This document shows, in pieces, positions 48,801 to 60,415 of a stretch of DNA of 64,000 nucleotides. This stretch comes from Salvator merianae (Eukaryota > Chordata > Lepidosauria > Squamata > Teiidae). The stretch lies in assembly GCA_003586115.2 (NCBI GenBank), contig QVOM02000116.1, positions 38,942,128 to 39,006,127 of the forward strand. The letters run 5' to 3'. The notes beneath the pieces are model-generated. The model saw only the letters and a program-made list of their open reading frames with translations. It made no database searches and was not told the DNA's origin. Position 1 is the stretch's first letter; each line of letters opens with the position of its first letter. Both the position numbers and the translations under genes were made by a program.

Positions 48801-51800
48801 GCGAAGGAAGCACTGTTGCTTGCTGCAGTGTATATCGATTTTTTTCCAAGAGAAACGAACCACATGCGCACCCCTGAGATCGCCTTGAAAGGGGACCCCC
48901 TCCTTTCCTGCCCCTCCTCCCTCCCTTCTCCGCTTTTTCTCCCCCCCCCCACTACTTTCGCCTCCGCCTCCTTTAGTGCCTGCAGTGCATGTTGATTTAT
49001 CTCCGTAGCCATTGAACATATTGTTTCTCCTCCCACACCCCCGCCAAGCTCCAGATCTTGGCAGAAGTGTTAGAAGTGCCTTTCTCTCTCTTTAATTTCT
49101 CTCCTCCTTTATCAACGTGATAGGGGGGAACAGAAATCTTGCTTCTTTAGGGGTTGTGGGGAGGGAACGCGAATCAACCAAGTTTTTCTCTCTTTTTCTC
49201 GTCCTCTTCTTGGATTTCGAGGTACCTGTTTCGATGATGGTAATGATAATATAATGGGTGGTAACGGTTTGGCTGCTGAGCCCCTCCTCTTTATTTATTT
49301 ATTTTCCCCCTGTTCGCTGCTTATGAACAACTGCTAAGCCTATATAAGGAATACTGCTTACTTTTCAGATTCAAGGACTGTTTTCGTTGTCCTTTCTCTG
49401 CGAGGATAGGGTGGAGAATGCATATTCTACTTTGAAATGAGTTTGAAAACCACGTTGAAAAGTGGGGGGCTAAAGAATCGAAACTTGCCGCTTTTAGATT
49501 CTTTCCCCCCTGTAGAAAATAGGGGGGAAACGGATGACTTCATAGGATGTAAAACGGGAGGTTTTGTAACCTTTCTTGGCAGTTTTTTAAGCTTTCGTGT
49601 GGCATTTCCTGTATACCGTTATAGAGAGGAAAGGTTTTAGCGGTTGCTCCGAGATCATGACGTTTCGCACGGGTTTTTAATATCTCGGAAGAACATAACG
49701 GAGCGATTACGGTTTCTCCTGGGCGGGAGGGCGCCACTACTTCAGATATTTAACGTGTGAGATACGCACATAAACATTGGCCTTCCACCCGACTAACAAG
49801 TCGGTAGTTATGTACAAGTAGTTCCCTGCTCTGTATTGGGTGGGTTTATTTATAGCAAGTATCAGGATATATACGGGATATTGCAATGTTAATTTCCTGT
49901 TTTACACCACACGTTTGTATGTTCTGTTTAATGTAGAAACTATATTAAAGGTAAGTTCAGAAAGTGCTCCTCTCTGTTACCTTATTTAAAATGTTAATGA
50001 TAGGGAAAGGGGGCTTTTCTTGCTGACGACATGTGTGTGACATGAGAGTCAGAACCACCCAGTCTCTGGGCAGGAGCTGTAAACATGTTTACCTGCGCAG
50101 GAGAGAAAATGGATTTTCTTATAAAGCTATTCTTAATTGGAATATTAAACTTCTAAAGCATATCAACAGATGCCTTGAGAGCGTAATTAAAAACCTTGCT
50201 TTTGACATCATCCGGGAAAAGGGGATTCTATCGGCTGCAGCAAATGGCAACTTGTGCAGGTAGAAGAAAAAATGGTGTGTGAGGTTTCGCTAGCATGCAT
50301 GTCAGCCTCTCCTGTCCTGATTTCATTCTTGAGGGAGGGATTTATTTACCACGCTTGCTGTCAGTGTTTTTCCTTTGTGCTTAATATTAGAAAAAGGGAT
50401 TGGAGGCTGTTTAGCTCAAACCATTTTGTCCGCATCATGCATGACTCGTAGAAAACAAAAGGTGTGTGGGATACAATGCCATTTCAGGTATCTTGTCATT
50501 TTTCAGTATTTTGGTAGAAACCATTACACCTGCAGTCTCAGTATTTGGAGGAAAGCGTTTGGTTTATAATTGACTGCTTCCAGTTGTATTGCCTTTTAAC
50601 ACATACAAAAAGAACTTAAAGTGCTCTATATTAATAATAATTGGATAGCTAGATAATGGATGCTAGATAATAGAGATTTCTCAGCAGTCAGCTCCTGTTT
50701 GACTTGGAAGTGTGTATTGATGAAGATTGCTAGGGAAAGTTAATGCTTAAACCTTTCCCATGGTGGTCAACTGAAATGATTTCTAAATCAAATTTCTTCC
50801 ACAGAGGTGGTGTTGATCTTTTAGATAGGTAGCATGTCTTACAGTTAATCCTTTGTAGAATTTCTTTCTCCAGTGTTAAGAAGGACAGACTATAATAAAC
50901 TCCTCCAACAGTGTGAGTTTTACTAGATTATAATACAGATTGAAGTGCTGTTGCTGCCCTAATGGAATTTTAAATTAAAGTACCGTTGCTTCATTAAATT
51001 ATATATTGATGTCACATCACTTTTTCTCTTTTGCCCCCTTTCCTTTTGTAGCATTGGGATGTGTTATCTGTATGTGTTATTTTAAAGCTCTGAATGCAAT
51101 TACTGTACTATTTACTCTTTGTATGAAATCTTCAGTATGTTAATTATGTAGGTATGGTCCATAATATGAGTAGTTGAAGTTATAAATCTGAATTTGAATC
51201 GCAAAAAATGATTTGCCTTAAAAACACTTTTCATCTATGGGATCACCTCTAATCTGGTAAATATATTAAAATGGCATTCAAACTAAATTATTGTATTTAA
51301 GTATTGTAATTTCATATAAAGGTATATTTTGGTCAGTTTGGTGTTTCCTTGCTGCTGATTGTCTGCCTCTGATTCTATTGTACTTGTGAAATTTACAATC
51401 CATTCAAGTGATTTCATTGAGCTAAAATGGCTACTGATTAATGTACTTTGTGCAGCTTATTATGGATTAATTATAGTACTATAACAGAGATGTCCCTATT
51501 TTTCACCCTTTAGGTCCTAAGGTGGTTTATGTTTTGAATGTTGTGCGCAGGTACATAAGAAGTGAGTTAGCTTATGTTAGTCTTCTGTCTTGGAAAAAAA
51601 AAAGCAATTGATGTCTGTCTGAGTTTTGGCTCTCTGCTTATTTAGTCTTTTTTGAATGTTCAGAATTTCTAACATTTTTGTAAGAAATAGTTTCTCCATT
51701 TTGAATTGGGTTTGAAATTAGTGACTATTTAGTTTTGGAAAAAAAGCAGATGTGATAGAATAGAGTTGTGTAAACCTATGCATGGTATAAAGTGAATTGA

Positions 51801-52104
51801 GAGAAAATTCTAACCCATCCTAGTGGTAGTAAATTGCAGACTTATCCAGTCTGAATGGAAAGAGATTCAGGACTTTATAACATGTTCTATGACGCAGCAA
51901 GTATTTTAACTGTGAATTTTGTGTTTTCAACATTCAAATGTCACCAGATAATTCCCAGAATGTAGAATGAAGGTGTAGAGTTAGTGATGCAGGGGAAATA
52001 GTGTACCACGTTGGTTTCCACGTTGGAATGGGGAGAGATACATGTAAGGAAATAAACTTAGATGACTTTTTTTAAAAGAGTGGTAAACTAATTATGACAG
52101 CTTG
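48801..52104. other. Intron 1, repeat-poor proximal part
   Basis: No mobile element or exon recognised over about 3.3 kb. Low repeat content just inside the gene suggests constrained sequence. A perfect palindrome gtaaacatgtttac is listed separately. Poly-C/T runs occur near 48940-48950. Confidence 0.4.
50079..50092. promoter_or_regulatory. Palindromic forkhead-like site
   Basis: gtaaacatgtttac is a perfect 14-bp palindrome made of two overlapping inverted forkhead core sites (GTAAACA / TGTTTAC). It lies 2.4 kb into intron 1 in repeat-free DNA. Binding is inferred from the consensus only. Confidence 0.4.
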
Positions 52105-52580
52105 GATACTAGGTAACATAAAAAGTACCCCACTGGATTAGACCCATAGTCCATTAGTCCAGTCCAACCAACTGTTAAAGGAAACCTACTAACAGGACAC
52201 AAACACTTACCTTGCTCTGTTTTCAGTCTTCTAGCAGCTGACCTTTGAGGACATGTCACCTCCTCCTCCATCAGGGCTAATAGCCATTGCGAGCCTTGAC
52301 TTCCATGAATTGGTCCAACTCTTTTTGAAACCATTCAAGCTGGTGACCAGCATCTCATCTTGCCATGGCAAATTCCAAAGTTTAAGTATGTGTTGTGTAA
52401 AAAAAATCCTTTTGTCTGTCCTGACTTACCCAGAATTCAGCTTCATTGAATGACCTCTGGTTCTAATACTTTGAGAAAGGGAGAAAAAAGTTCTCTCTAT
52501 CCACTTCTTTGCACAATGCTTAACTTTATACATACTTTAAGTATGAGTTGTCATGAAATAATTTTAGAGAAGAATTATGT
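52105..52580 (-). mobile_element. CR1/L3-type LINE 3' end, antisense
   Basis: On the minus strand, phrases such as actttctcaaagtattagaac, gaagctgaattctgggtaag and acaaaaggattttttttaca correspond to the FFSL...TRG...RK-FF-T-R region of CR1-group ORF2. A 3' UTR follows that ends ggactatgggtctaatccag...ttttatgttacct. It is more diverged than the copy at 18.3 kb and has no intact frame. Confidence 0.65.
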
Positions 52581-53467
52581 TATTTCCTACTTTCTATTTG
52601 TATACCAAATGCATTTTTAATTAAGGTTTTAGTTTTCTTATCCAGTATTTTACAAAAGTATGTAAACCCACATTTGTAAACTTTCCGTAAACTTATTTAT
52701 CCATTAAAGACCATTTTATGCTACTTTTTGTTCAGTTAATCCAACAGTAGTAAAAATAAAACATAATATGCTGATTTTTTCCCCTCTGTTAACAGCATGC
52801 TCAACTTCACAGGCCTTTGGTATGACTATGTATAACTTTTGTTATAAGGCTGCCTACTGAATTATAACTACACTGAGATGAACTGCCCCCAAAAGTTGGA
52901 AGTGTGCAAATGATATATTTCATAACAGTTTATTCAGATTGGTGAGCAAAAGATGATAAATACATAGCATTTCAGAAATTAAAAACTGCCACATTTTCAA
53001 ACTTTTGGCTATGCTAATTGAAGTTGTGATTCAGAAACATCTCGGTGGTGATATGATTGCCATCCATAGTTTAGCTTTCTGAAAGAACAAACTTTAGGCT
53101 CACATGTTTCCCTACTTCATTTGATGTGTTTAGTGTAGATCTAAGGTATTTGCAACCTTCCATTTCAAAATGGACTGTGGACAGATTTGGAATTGTAAGG
53201 ACCTGCCATGGGCACTGTCCCCTCTGTTTGCTGTTTTCTTCAACCAACAAGTGGCAACCTTCCAGGGATGCAATTATGCCTTTCTCCTACCTCTTGCATT
53301 AGAGTCAATCATTTGTCTTCTCTTATTCCTTTTGGGGAAAAACAGTTATCTCTGTCAGATCCCAAGACTGACTTTGAATGTCTAATGAAGTTGCAGTGTT
53401 TATTCTAAAAATGTCTTTACTAAAAGTCCTTGAATCCTATGGTCACTGTGGCTAAGAATCAATAGAG
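52581..53467. other. Unassigned intron DNA
   Basis: AT-rich, with no repeat family or exon recognised. Confidence 0.4.
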
Positions 53468-54185
53468 ATTAGAGATGTGCCAAACCTGGTTCTGGATGAA
53501 CTCGTTCTTTGCATACATCAGCAGTTTATGAGGCTTGCAATCAGTCTAACAGTCCTTCTCTTGCCTGTTCTCAAAGAACTTTCTGACTTCACTCTTTTGT
53601 CCCAACTGTGCACTGGACCTATATGCTACATTTGAATGGGCTGGTGATGCTGTCTGTGTAGTCTTTTGGTATTCTGGTTAGTCTTCAGGCAGCACTTTGC
53701 TCTTGCGTGGACCTCCAGCAATGGAGGACTACAGGTCCTTGCAGAAGACCAAGCACATGGATGTGCACAGATCCACTAGCTGGAAGGCCTTGAAAATGTT
53801 CTATCATGTCCCAGGGACTTCCAGGAAGTAGATCCACAGTTGTCTGTGTGCTTGGCTTTCTGGGAGGAGTTGTAATTTTCCATTGCTGGAAGGCCCAGGT
53901 AAGGAGTAAGGTGCCTACCTCTGAACCACCTGGCATCTGGAGGACAACAGGGCAGTGGCAGAGGTCTGGTTGGGTCCCGGAAGCCCAGCAGGCTAAAGCA
54001 GGTAAGTCTAGCACGCAGAATGGAGGAAGCTGCAGGTATGAGGGAAGAAGAAGGGAAATTGGGTGTGTGAGTGAGGTTTCATCAAAGTTGCTGGTTCTAT
54101 TTTGGAAGGTGAACAGTTTGATAGGGGCTTGGTTCAGATTCTTTATGAGCTGAATTGGGGCAGAACTCATTTTTGTACATCTTTA
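53468..54185. mobile_element. Possible old hAT element
   Basis: The left end tagagatgtgccaaacctgg and the right end (reverse complement taaagatgtacaaaaatgag) share the TAGRGATGTGCA-like terminus of the element at 22815. Flanking 8-mers atagagat and atgggggt differ only at three A/G positions, compatible with a decayed target duplication. A 161-codon open stretch on the minus strand inside (53685-54170) has no transposase motif. Confidence 0.4.
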
Positions 54186-55727
54186 ATGGGGGTTGTAGTC
54201 CAGAAAAGGAACTTTTTCCAGTACTGTTGAAATCTGTACTGGAATTTTTAAAAAAATATTATATAATAAGTGCACAAATAAGCAAATTGTCAACAACAAT
54301 GCAATTTCAGCAAGTTATAACATGGTGGTGGTGTTAGTCCAAGCCATAAGATAAGGAGGTAATAGTTAAGAAGGCATATAGTAGTTATAGTAGGACTTAG
54401 GTCAAAAAGTTATGGCAAGTGGTATAAAAATTAGTTCATCCTCTTGCCCTTGCATCTTCTGTAGTTGTGTTGCTATATAGTCCATTGTAGCTTGTGAACA
54501 TAGAGTGGCATGTACTGGAATATTTTGTGTCACATATTCCACCTGCTCTTGGACTAATCATTTAGAGTTTATTTTCAGTAAATGAATATTAGAGCAATGA
54601 AGGCAAATGAACTTTTCCAATGAATATAAATTTCATATTCCTTAAGGTTTTATCTGACTTTCTCGTAGCCTGTAGCATAAATGTAATGATGAGTAAGACG
54701 GAATTAATTTTTATGTTAACACATTAAGAATATATTTGGCCAATAATATACTTATTTACGAATTAGCAAATTGTAAACTATCTATAGAACGAGTACAAAA
54801 TTAAGAATAAACATACCAAATTAGAATTCTTTTTAGATATCACTCAGGTCAGATACCTTCTTAAATGGAGTCTTAACCTGGTACCTGAAAACAGGCACCA
54901 AGAAAGTTAGACATCGGGGTCTCAAACTGTGAAGCTTCAGTTGTTCTTGGATTACAACTCACAGCATTCTGTGCCCTTGGGGAACATCTGATGTGTTGCA
55001 GTTTGAGACACCTGACTTTTTCTACAACTGAGAAGCAAGTACAGAAAAAGGTCTTCCTGCCTTCCCATTGGCAGCACTATCTATGTAGCATGGCCTTATT
55101 TGAGAGCCTTGGTGTATAAATTATATATATTGTTGTTCACCTTATAAGAGGGCTGTATTCTTGCATCCAGTAATGTAGGAGTCAGTCTTACCGATCTCTT
55201 TTTATTCTGAGCAAGCCTACATATATTCAAATTAAATCTATAAACAATATTTTGCTATCTATTAGAATATCTTAAATTTCAGTTTTCCAAAGCACTGGAA
55301 ATGTTTGCATATCTTCAGCATGTCCAGAAATTCTGTAATCAGAAAGCACTATTTGTTTTCTGTAAGATTTTGCATTTGCATTTACTGATGGAGAAAAAAA
55401 AGAGCAGGATTTAAGTATAAGGAAAGTTATTTGATTAGTTTGGTTAAATCCTCCCTTTGAATCTGGAGCCCAGGTCTTCTGTTGATTTTCTGTGATATTT
55501 TGTAAGCTTTTGCTTTTGCTTCATTTTCTGTTTAGCTCATTGTCCTATTGGTATGTCCTGGCATCTTAGTATAACAGCAGTAATTTAGATAGTGAGACTA
55601 TCAGCGCTGTGGATTTGAACTTGCAGCATATCTGAGAGTACTGGCATTTGTAGCTCACAAGCTGCGTTAGGTAACGGGTTTTAAAAAGGGGGGGCATGGT
55701 TTTTGAGGTAGGTTGGAGGTTTGAGAG
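54186..55727. other. Unassigned intron DNA
   Basis: No exon or assignable repeat. It holds short A-rich runs only. Confidence 0.4.
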
Positions 55728-55990
55728 TCTTCACGGTGGCACAGAAGGCTAAGGCACTGATCTTTCAATAGGAGGATCGGAGTTCGAGGCCCCTGTCTGC
55801 TGTGTAGAGGGGATGAGCGCTCTCTACCAGCCTCTAGCTCCAGCCAACCTAGCTGTTCGAAAGCAAGTAATTGCAAGTAGATAAATAGGGAGCATCACAT
55901 TGTGTGATGCGGAAGATAGATAGATGTATGCTTTCGGGTGAAAAAATAACCATGTAAGCTGCTTTGAGTCAGCTTCGGCCGAGAAAAGCG
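55728..55990 (+). mobile_element. Sauria-type SINE
   Basis: The tRNA-like head has cggtggcacagaaggctaag and a box B ggagttcgaggcccc. The body has ctctagctccagccaaccta and gctgttcgaaagcaagtaat, then gcaagtagataaataggg, the diagnostic Sauria SINE core. It ends in gctgctttgagtcagcttcg and agaaaagcgggatataaaaa, the LINE-derived tail. It supports a squamate host. The tail is followed by a triplet microsatellite. Confidence 0.85.
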
Positions 55991-56099
55991 GGATATAAAA
56001 ACCAAGTTGTTGTTGTTGTTGTTGTTGTTCTTCTTCTTCTTTTTCCTCCTCCTCCTCCTCCTCCTCCTCCTCCTCCTCCTCCTCCTTCTTCTTCTTCTA
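55991..56099. repeat. Compound triplet microsatellite GTT-CTT-CTC-CTT
   Basis: About 108 bases: (GTT)n, then (CTT)n, a long (CTC)n of roughly 14 units, and again (CTT)n. It grew from the 3' end of the SINE. The CTC part is a pure pyrimidine strand with triplex potential. Confidence 0.9.
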
Positions 56100-56284
56100 A
56101 TGGAGTTCAGAAATTGCTCTGTAAAGGGAAATATTTTCCGTATATATGGTGGTGCCTAAAGCCAGCACAGCTATGATTTCTTGCTTTTTTGGAGAGGTCT
56201 GAACAAGTATTTCAGCCTTCTATTTAAACTACGGGCTGTTTGGGTTTTTTTTGCTCACTTCTCTTCTGCATTCAGCTAGACTAA

Positions 56285-57245
56285 AGATTCCAAAAAGTGC
56301 TCATGGGGGAATGTTGTTCTCCATGGGAACTTACTTGCAGAATTCCACAGAATTTGATCCTGTCCCCCATGTTTTTCAATATTTACATGAGACCAGTGGG
56401 AGATCTCATTAGAGTATGTGGAGATGTCACCAGTATGCTGATGATACTCAGCTCTTCATTTCAATTCCATAAGGGTCAGGTGAAGCTGTTTCTGTCTTTG
56501 ACAGCTGCCTAGAGGCAGTTATGGGCTGGATGAGGTCCAGTAGATTGAGATTGAATCCAGACAAGATGCAGCCCATCTGCATTTTGGGTTCCTGTGCCAT
56601 GGAGGTGAATCGACGTTCATTGCTTGATGAGGTTCTGGGAAGCTAGGTTCAGAGCTTGGATATGTTACTGGATCCTATATTTTGCTTGAGGCTAATGTGG
56701 CTACAATAGTGAAGAATATTAGCCCAGCTCCAACTACTTAAGCAATTCGACCGAGATTCCCTGGCCACAGAGATCCATGCACTTGTGATCTCAAGATTAT
56801 ATTATTGCAATGTGCTTTTCGAGATTCTGTCTTTGAAGACTGTCTGGAAATTGAAACTAATTCTAAATGCTGTAGCTAAGCTGCTACCTGGAGTTCCTGG
56901 CTATACACAAATCAGTTCTTAAAGATCTGTCCTGACTGTCAGTTTGTTCCTGAGCCTAATTCAAGGTATTAGCACTGACGTTTAAAGTTCGTAATCGACT
57001 TGGTCACAAATATCCAGTGGATTGCCTCTTCCCAGTTACTCCTGTCACCATCTAGGATCAGCTGTAGATGCCTTCCTCATTGGAGGAAGGAGATCCATGG
57101 AGTTGCCACAAGATATAGGGCTTTCTCAGTGGTGGCCTGAGCTTTGAAACTATCTTCATCCAGAGCTACACCAAGAACTGACTTTAGATTATTCCCAGCA
57201 ACTTCTTAAAGAACATTTTTATAATTTAACTTTTGCTCCTTCTTT
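56285..57245 (+). mobile_element. L2-like LINE RT fragment
   Basis: The frame reads RIPQNLILSPMFFNIYMRPV-GDLIR (RT motif B-C spacer). Then, shifted by one frame, cagtatgctgatgatactcag encodes QYADDTQ, the RT catalytic YADD motif (about 56432). Following sequence (gggctggatgaggtccagta, gaatccagacaagatgcagc) is the RSSRLRLNPDKMQ region. It runs to the 3' ORF2 region near 57170. Frameshifts make it inactive. It corresponds to the copy at 9.0-10.1 kb, which lacks YADD. Confidence 0.8.
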
Positions 57246-57620
57246 TGGCATTTGAATTGTACATGTCGCTGGAGTGAGGATTTTCATTTGGATATATGAA
57301 GTTATTTTTGGTATGAACTGATCACATTTAAATAATTGTTTATTGCCTGAAGATCTACAGTCTGGTATTTGTTTTTCATAAGTAATCATCTGTGTCTGTC
57401 TGCTTTTGACTGATTTATTTTATAACTATTTCAACTGAGACTGCTTTTCATCAGTTACTGCTCCTTTGAGCATAATTTGTATACTTTTTAAAGTAATAGT
57501 TACTTTTTACCTATACTGATATTGTCCTGAAACTTTTTTACTCATAGTTCCAATTTTCGGTTTCAGGTGTATTGACTTTTTGTTAAAGCTTCAGATAAAA
57601 ATTCCAATAAACATTAAATA
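57246..57620. other. Unassigned intron DNA
   Basis: Probably includes the decayed 3' UTR of the L2 copy to its left. No other feature. Confidence 0.4.
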
Positions 57621-57822
57621 TCTACATCTAAGTTTCAGTGCAGTTTCATAGTGAGATAACACATCAACAAAATTAGTAGTCATTTTCTCTCCAGATTATC
57701 TAACCCATAGGTGAATTTTTAAAGTTGATAATGCTGAAAAAAGACACCTGGTCATTTTGCTGATATGTTTTCTCACTCTGAAAGTGAATTGAAGCTGAAT
57801 TAAAACTTAGGTGTAATTGGAC
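57621..57822. mobile_element. Foldback MITE, copy B
   Basis: Starts tacatctaagtttcagtgcag and ends gaattaaaacttaggtgta-attggac. The arms fold on each other as in copy A (40515-40728). Shared words are agataacacatcaacaaaatt with its counterpart attttgctgatatgttttct, and ttgctgat followed by tctcactctgaa, present in both copies. Confidence 0.8.
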
Positions 57823-58639
57823 CCTCAGGATCACATATTTTCTACCCCTATTCTTATGCGATGTTACTAACTTTTGAAACTATGAATTACTGTCTGGCAT
57901 TTCTGCCAGCAAGGACTTCCTCTATGAAGTGGAAATGGGGATGGTGGTTTTCTGAACAGCATGCATGTATACTGAAGTCCAGTAAACAGTTGTCCAAGGT
58001 GAGCCATAATCAAGTAAATGCCTGAAGATTGTAGTATTTAAAAGTAGTTATTTATGTCCTGTTCCCAGTGTCTCTTGGTGTGTATGCCTGGCTCTTTCAA
58101 TGTCCAGCTTTCCTGTTTGGAACAATGAAAATCTGTAAAGGATTGTTACTTATGACAATGGCTCTGCAATATGGAAGCTTCTCCATAAGGCCCCTTAGTA
58201 AGTGGACTTTACATTTGTGCAGAGAATTCCACTTGCATTTATGGAATCACACAAATCTTCCTCCTCCAGGGTGCTTGCCACTCTGTATAGGGAGAATTAG
58301 CCTTCCATACAAGTCATTGTGTCTGTCTATGGTTTTAGTGACTAAAAGCATGGTCAGACACAATGATTTGTATGAAAGTCCTTTTGTGTTCAAATAAATA
58401 GTTGGAGTCAGCTTGTTTTTGAATATGTGTGTTTGTGTGTACATGCTGTAAATTATAGAACTACTTACAAAGTAAGTGATTATTAGATGGCAATTCTTTT
58501 GCTTCTTGGCATTCTTACCATTCTTTTTTTTATCACATAGCTAGGACAAGACATACTTAAATTTCAGCAGTTCTAAAGTCCCAGACAAAATAAAAAAGTC
58601 AGGATAGCAAACTGAGCAGCAGTTTCAATAGAAATGCTG
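57823..58639. other. Unassigned intron DNA
   Basis: Has an inverted similarity: ccatacaagtcattgtgtctgtctatggttttagtgac (58301-58340) against its reverse in gtcagacacaatgatttgtatgaaagtc (58352-58381). This makes both strands carry a YKSLCL-V-LVTK-like short frame. No gene call. Confidence 0.45.
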
Positions 58640-59010
58640 TCCTCCTTACATACAGACCTGCTCGTCATTCAGATCTGTGTGGGACCTTCTTGGTAGTGCC
58701 ACTTCTAGTTAAAGGTTCAAGGTAATGTGAGGAAGGCCTTCTCTTTGGTAGTCCCTAAGCTGTGGAATGACCTCCCCTCTGAGATGCACCTGTCCCCATC
58801 ACTGTACATATTTAAACACATGGTAGATGATGCACCGCTTTACCCTAGACTTTGGCTGAAGAGGTAGTTTGCCCTCCCCTTTTAGGCAATGTTATCTGTT
58901 GTTTTAATGGGCTCAATTTTTAATTGAGTTTTTATATTGGTTTTATTGTAAACAATTCTGAAACCATAAGTATAAAGCAAGATAGAAATACAAATAAATA
59001 AATAATACAT
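58640..59010 (+). mobile_element. L2-like LINE 3' end
   Basis: aggaaggccttctctttggt, gtccctaagctgtggaatga and cctcccctctgagatgcacc are the conserved C-terminal ORF2 region. A 3' UTR follows that ends gatagaaatacaaataaata-aataa, the A-rich repeat tail of this family. Confidence 0.8.
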
Positions 59011-60169
59011 TTAGAGCATTTAGAAATACTGCATTTTTATTTAGGTTTTAGTTTCTTATCTATCTACAGTGACCAGTTTAACAAGAAACCCTTTATAAGC
59101 CATTTTAGAGCTTCGTGAAAGGAACAGGCTACAAATAGAGCCAATAGTCTCAGAGCAGTCCATTAGGCAGAATGTGGTAGCTTTAGGGATGTTGTTTACA
59201 GGTTTAGATTTTAATCTTGAAATATCCATATTTAAAACTTCTGTCAATATCAGTACAACTCGGTAAGCAAAGGCAAATTCAATAGGTTTTTAAACTCCTT
59301 TTTTTTCTAGAGTAGTCAAAATTAACAAGAAAGAAGTGCTCATCTGTCATTATCCAGTGCCAATAGTGCAATGTAGTGTTTCACAGTCATGATTGTGATA
59401 AGTGAGCTATAATATGTGCAGATGTGTTCCAGTAATTTTATTTGCTGGATTCTAATTCCATCCAAATATTTTTAAGCATAGTAATTCTGCGTATAACAAA
59501 CTGACTGTGAGGTATTCAAAAGAAATTCTCTAAATGATGCCCAGTGCCATTATAGTTCGTAAACTTTGCTAAGCAGATTCTTCAGGATGATTCTTAAATA
59601 TTGTGACCGTTTCTTTCAACATAACTGTATTATGAATGTCTCAGATTAATGAGTGTTTTCCAGTTCATGGCATTTTTATTCTGCAGTTCTGATGTGTTGA
59701 TGCCTTTACAAATAAGAGCTTTTACCATAATTTGTAAATTGCCAAGATGCCACAAGGATCTTTTTTCTGCAGGAGGTGACTATGGCTACACTACTGAAGA
59801 AAAACTGTGTGCTAGAGGTAAATCATTAAGGAATAAGTTGCAGCACATGCCATCTCTGAATCAGAACCATAGAATGGCACAAAAGAAGCAGTCTGTAATT
59901 TAATGCTTTTCTCATATTTTCCTTACCTGTGTCCTGGTGTGCACAGGGACTACAACCTGATTGCGTTGGACAGAAACAAACACTCTTAATCATGTTGCTT
60001 CCTTGCATTTGCTACCCAATTTTCTGAGTTGTCTGTGGCCATTATACTACAAATATTACATTTCTTTCTTTCAAATAATTATATGTTGTCTTTTGTTATA
60101 AAAATCTCAGTGTTTTATCAGAAAAGCATTATTTAAAACACTAGTTGGAAGAGAGGAAGCTAGCCAAAC
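59011..60169. other. Unassigned intron DNA
   Basis: AT-rich; no exon or repeat family recognised. Confidence 0.4.
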
Positions 60170-60415
60170 TGGAAGGGCTGGATGAAAAAGGAATGTTTTC
60201 AGGAGGCAAGTAAGGTTTTAATGATTTGTGCCTTGTGAATATCAGAGGGGAGAGCTTTCCAGAGGTAAGTGCCACTTCACTGAAGCTGCAAATATGACCA
60301 GTTGCAATATGGCACACAGTTTGTGGTGCATCTGGGATCTTCCTGATCTAGTGAGGTGTTGCCTTCTCCTCCCCTATTTACAAGAGCACTTCCTATGAGC
60401 TTGTTGAAGTTGTTA
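60170..60415 (+). mobile_element. Unassigned interspersed repeat, copy 3
   Basis: aatgttttcaggaggcaagt, gggagagctttccagaggta and gccacttcactgaagctgca follow the same block order as the copies at 34.5 and 36.1 kb (gtgttttcaggag...agagttccanaggtgggggccacnactgagaaggc pattern). Confidence 0.45.

Noticed and set aside
47956..49036. Several long open frames on both strands in the CpG island
   Set aside because: High GC lowers stop-codon frequency; compositions are Pro/Arg/Ser-rich low-complexity and no family pattern is visible.
53685..54170. 161-codon minus-strand and 115-codon plus-strand frames
   Set aside because: Overlapping frames in a probable old mobile element, with no recognised domain.
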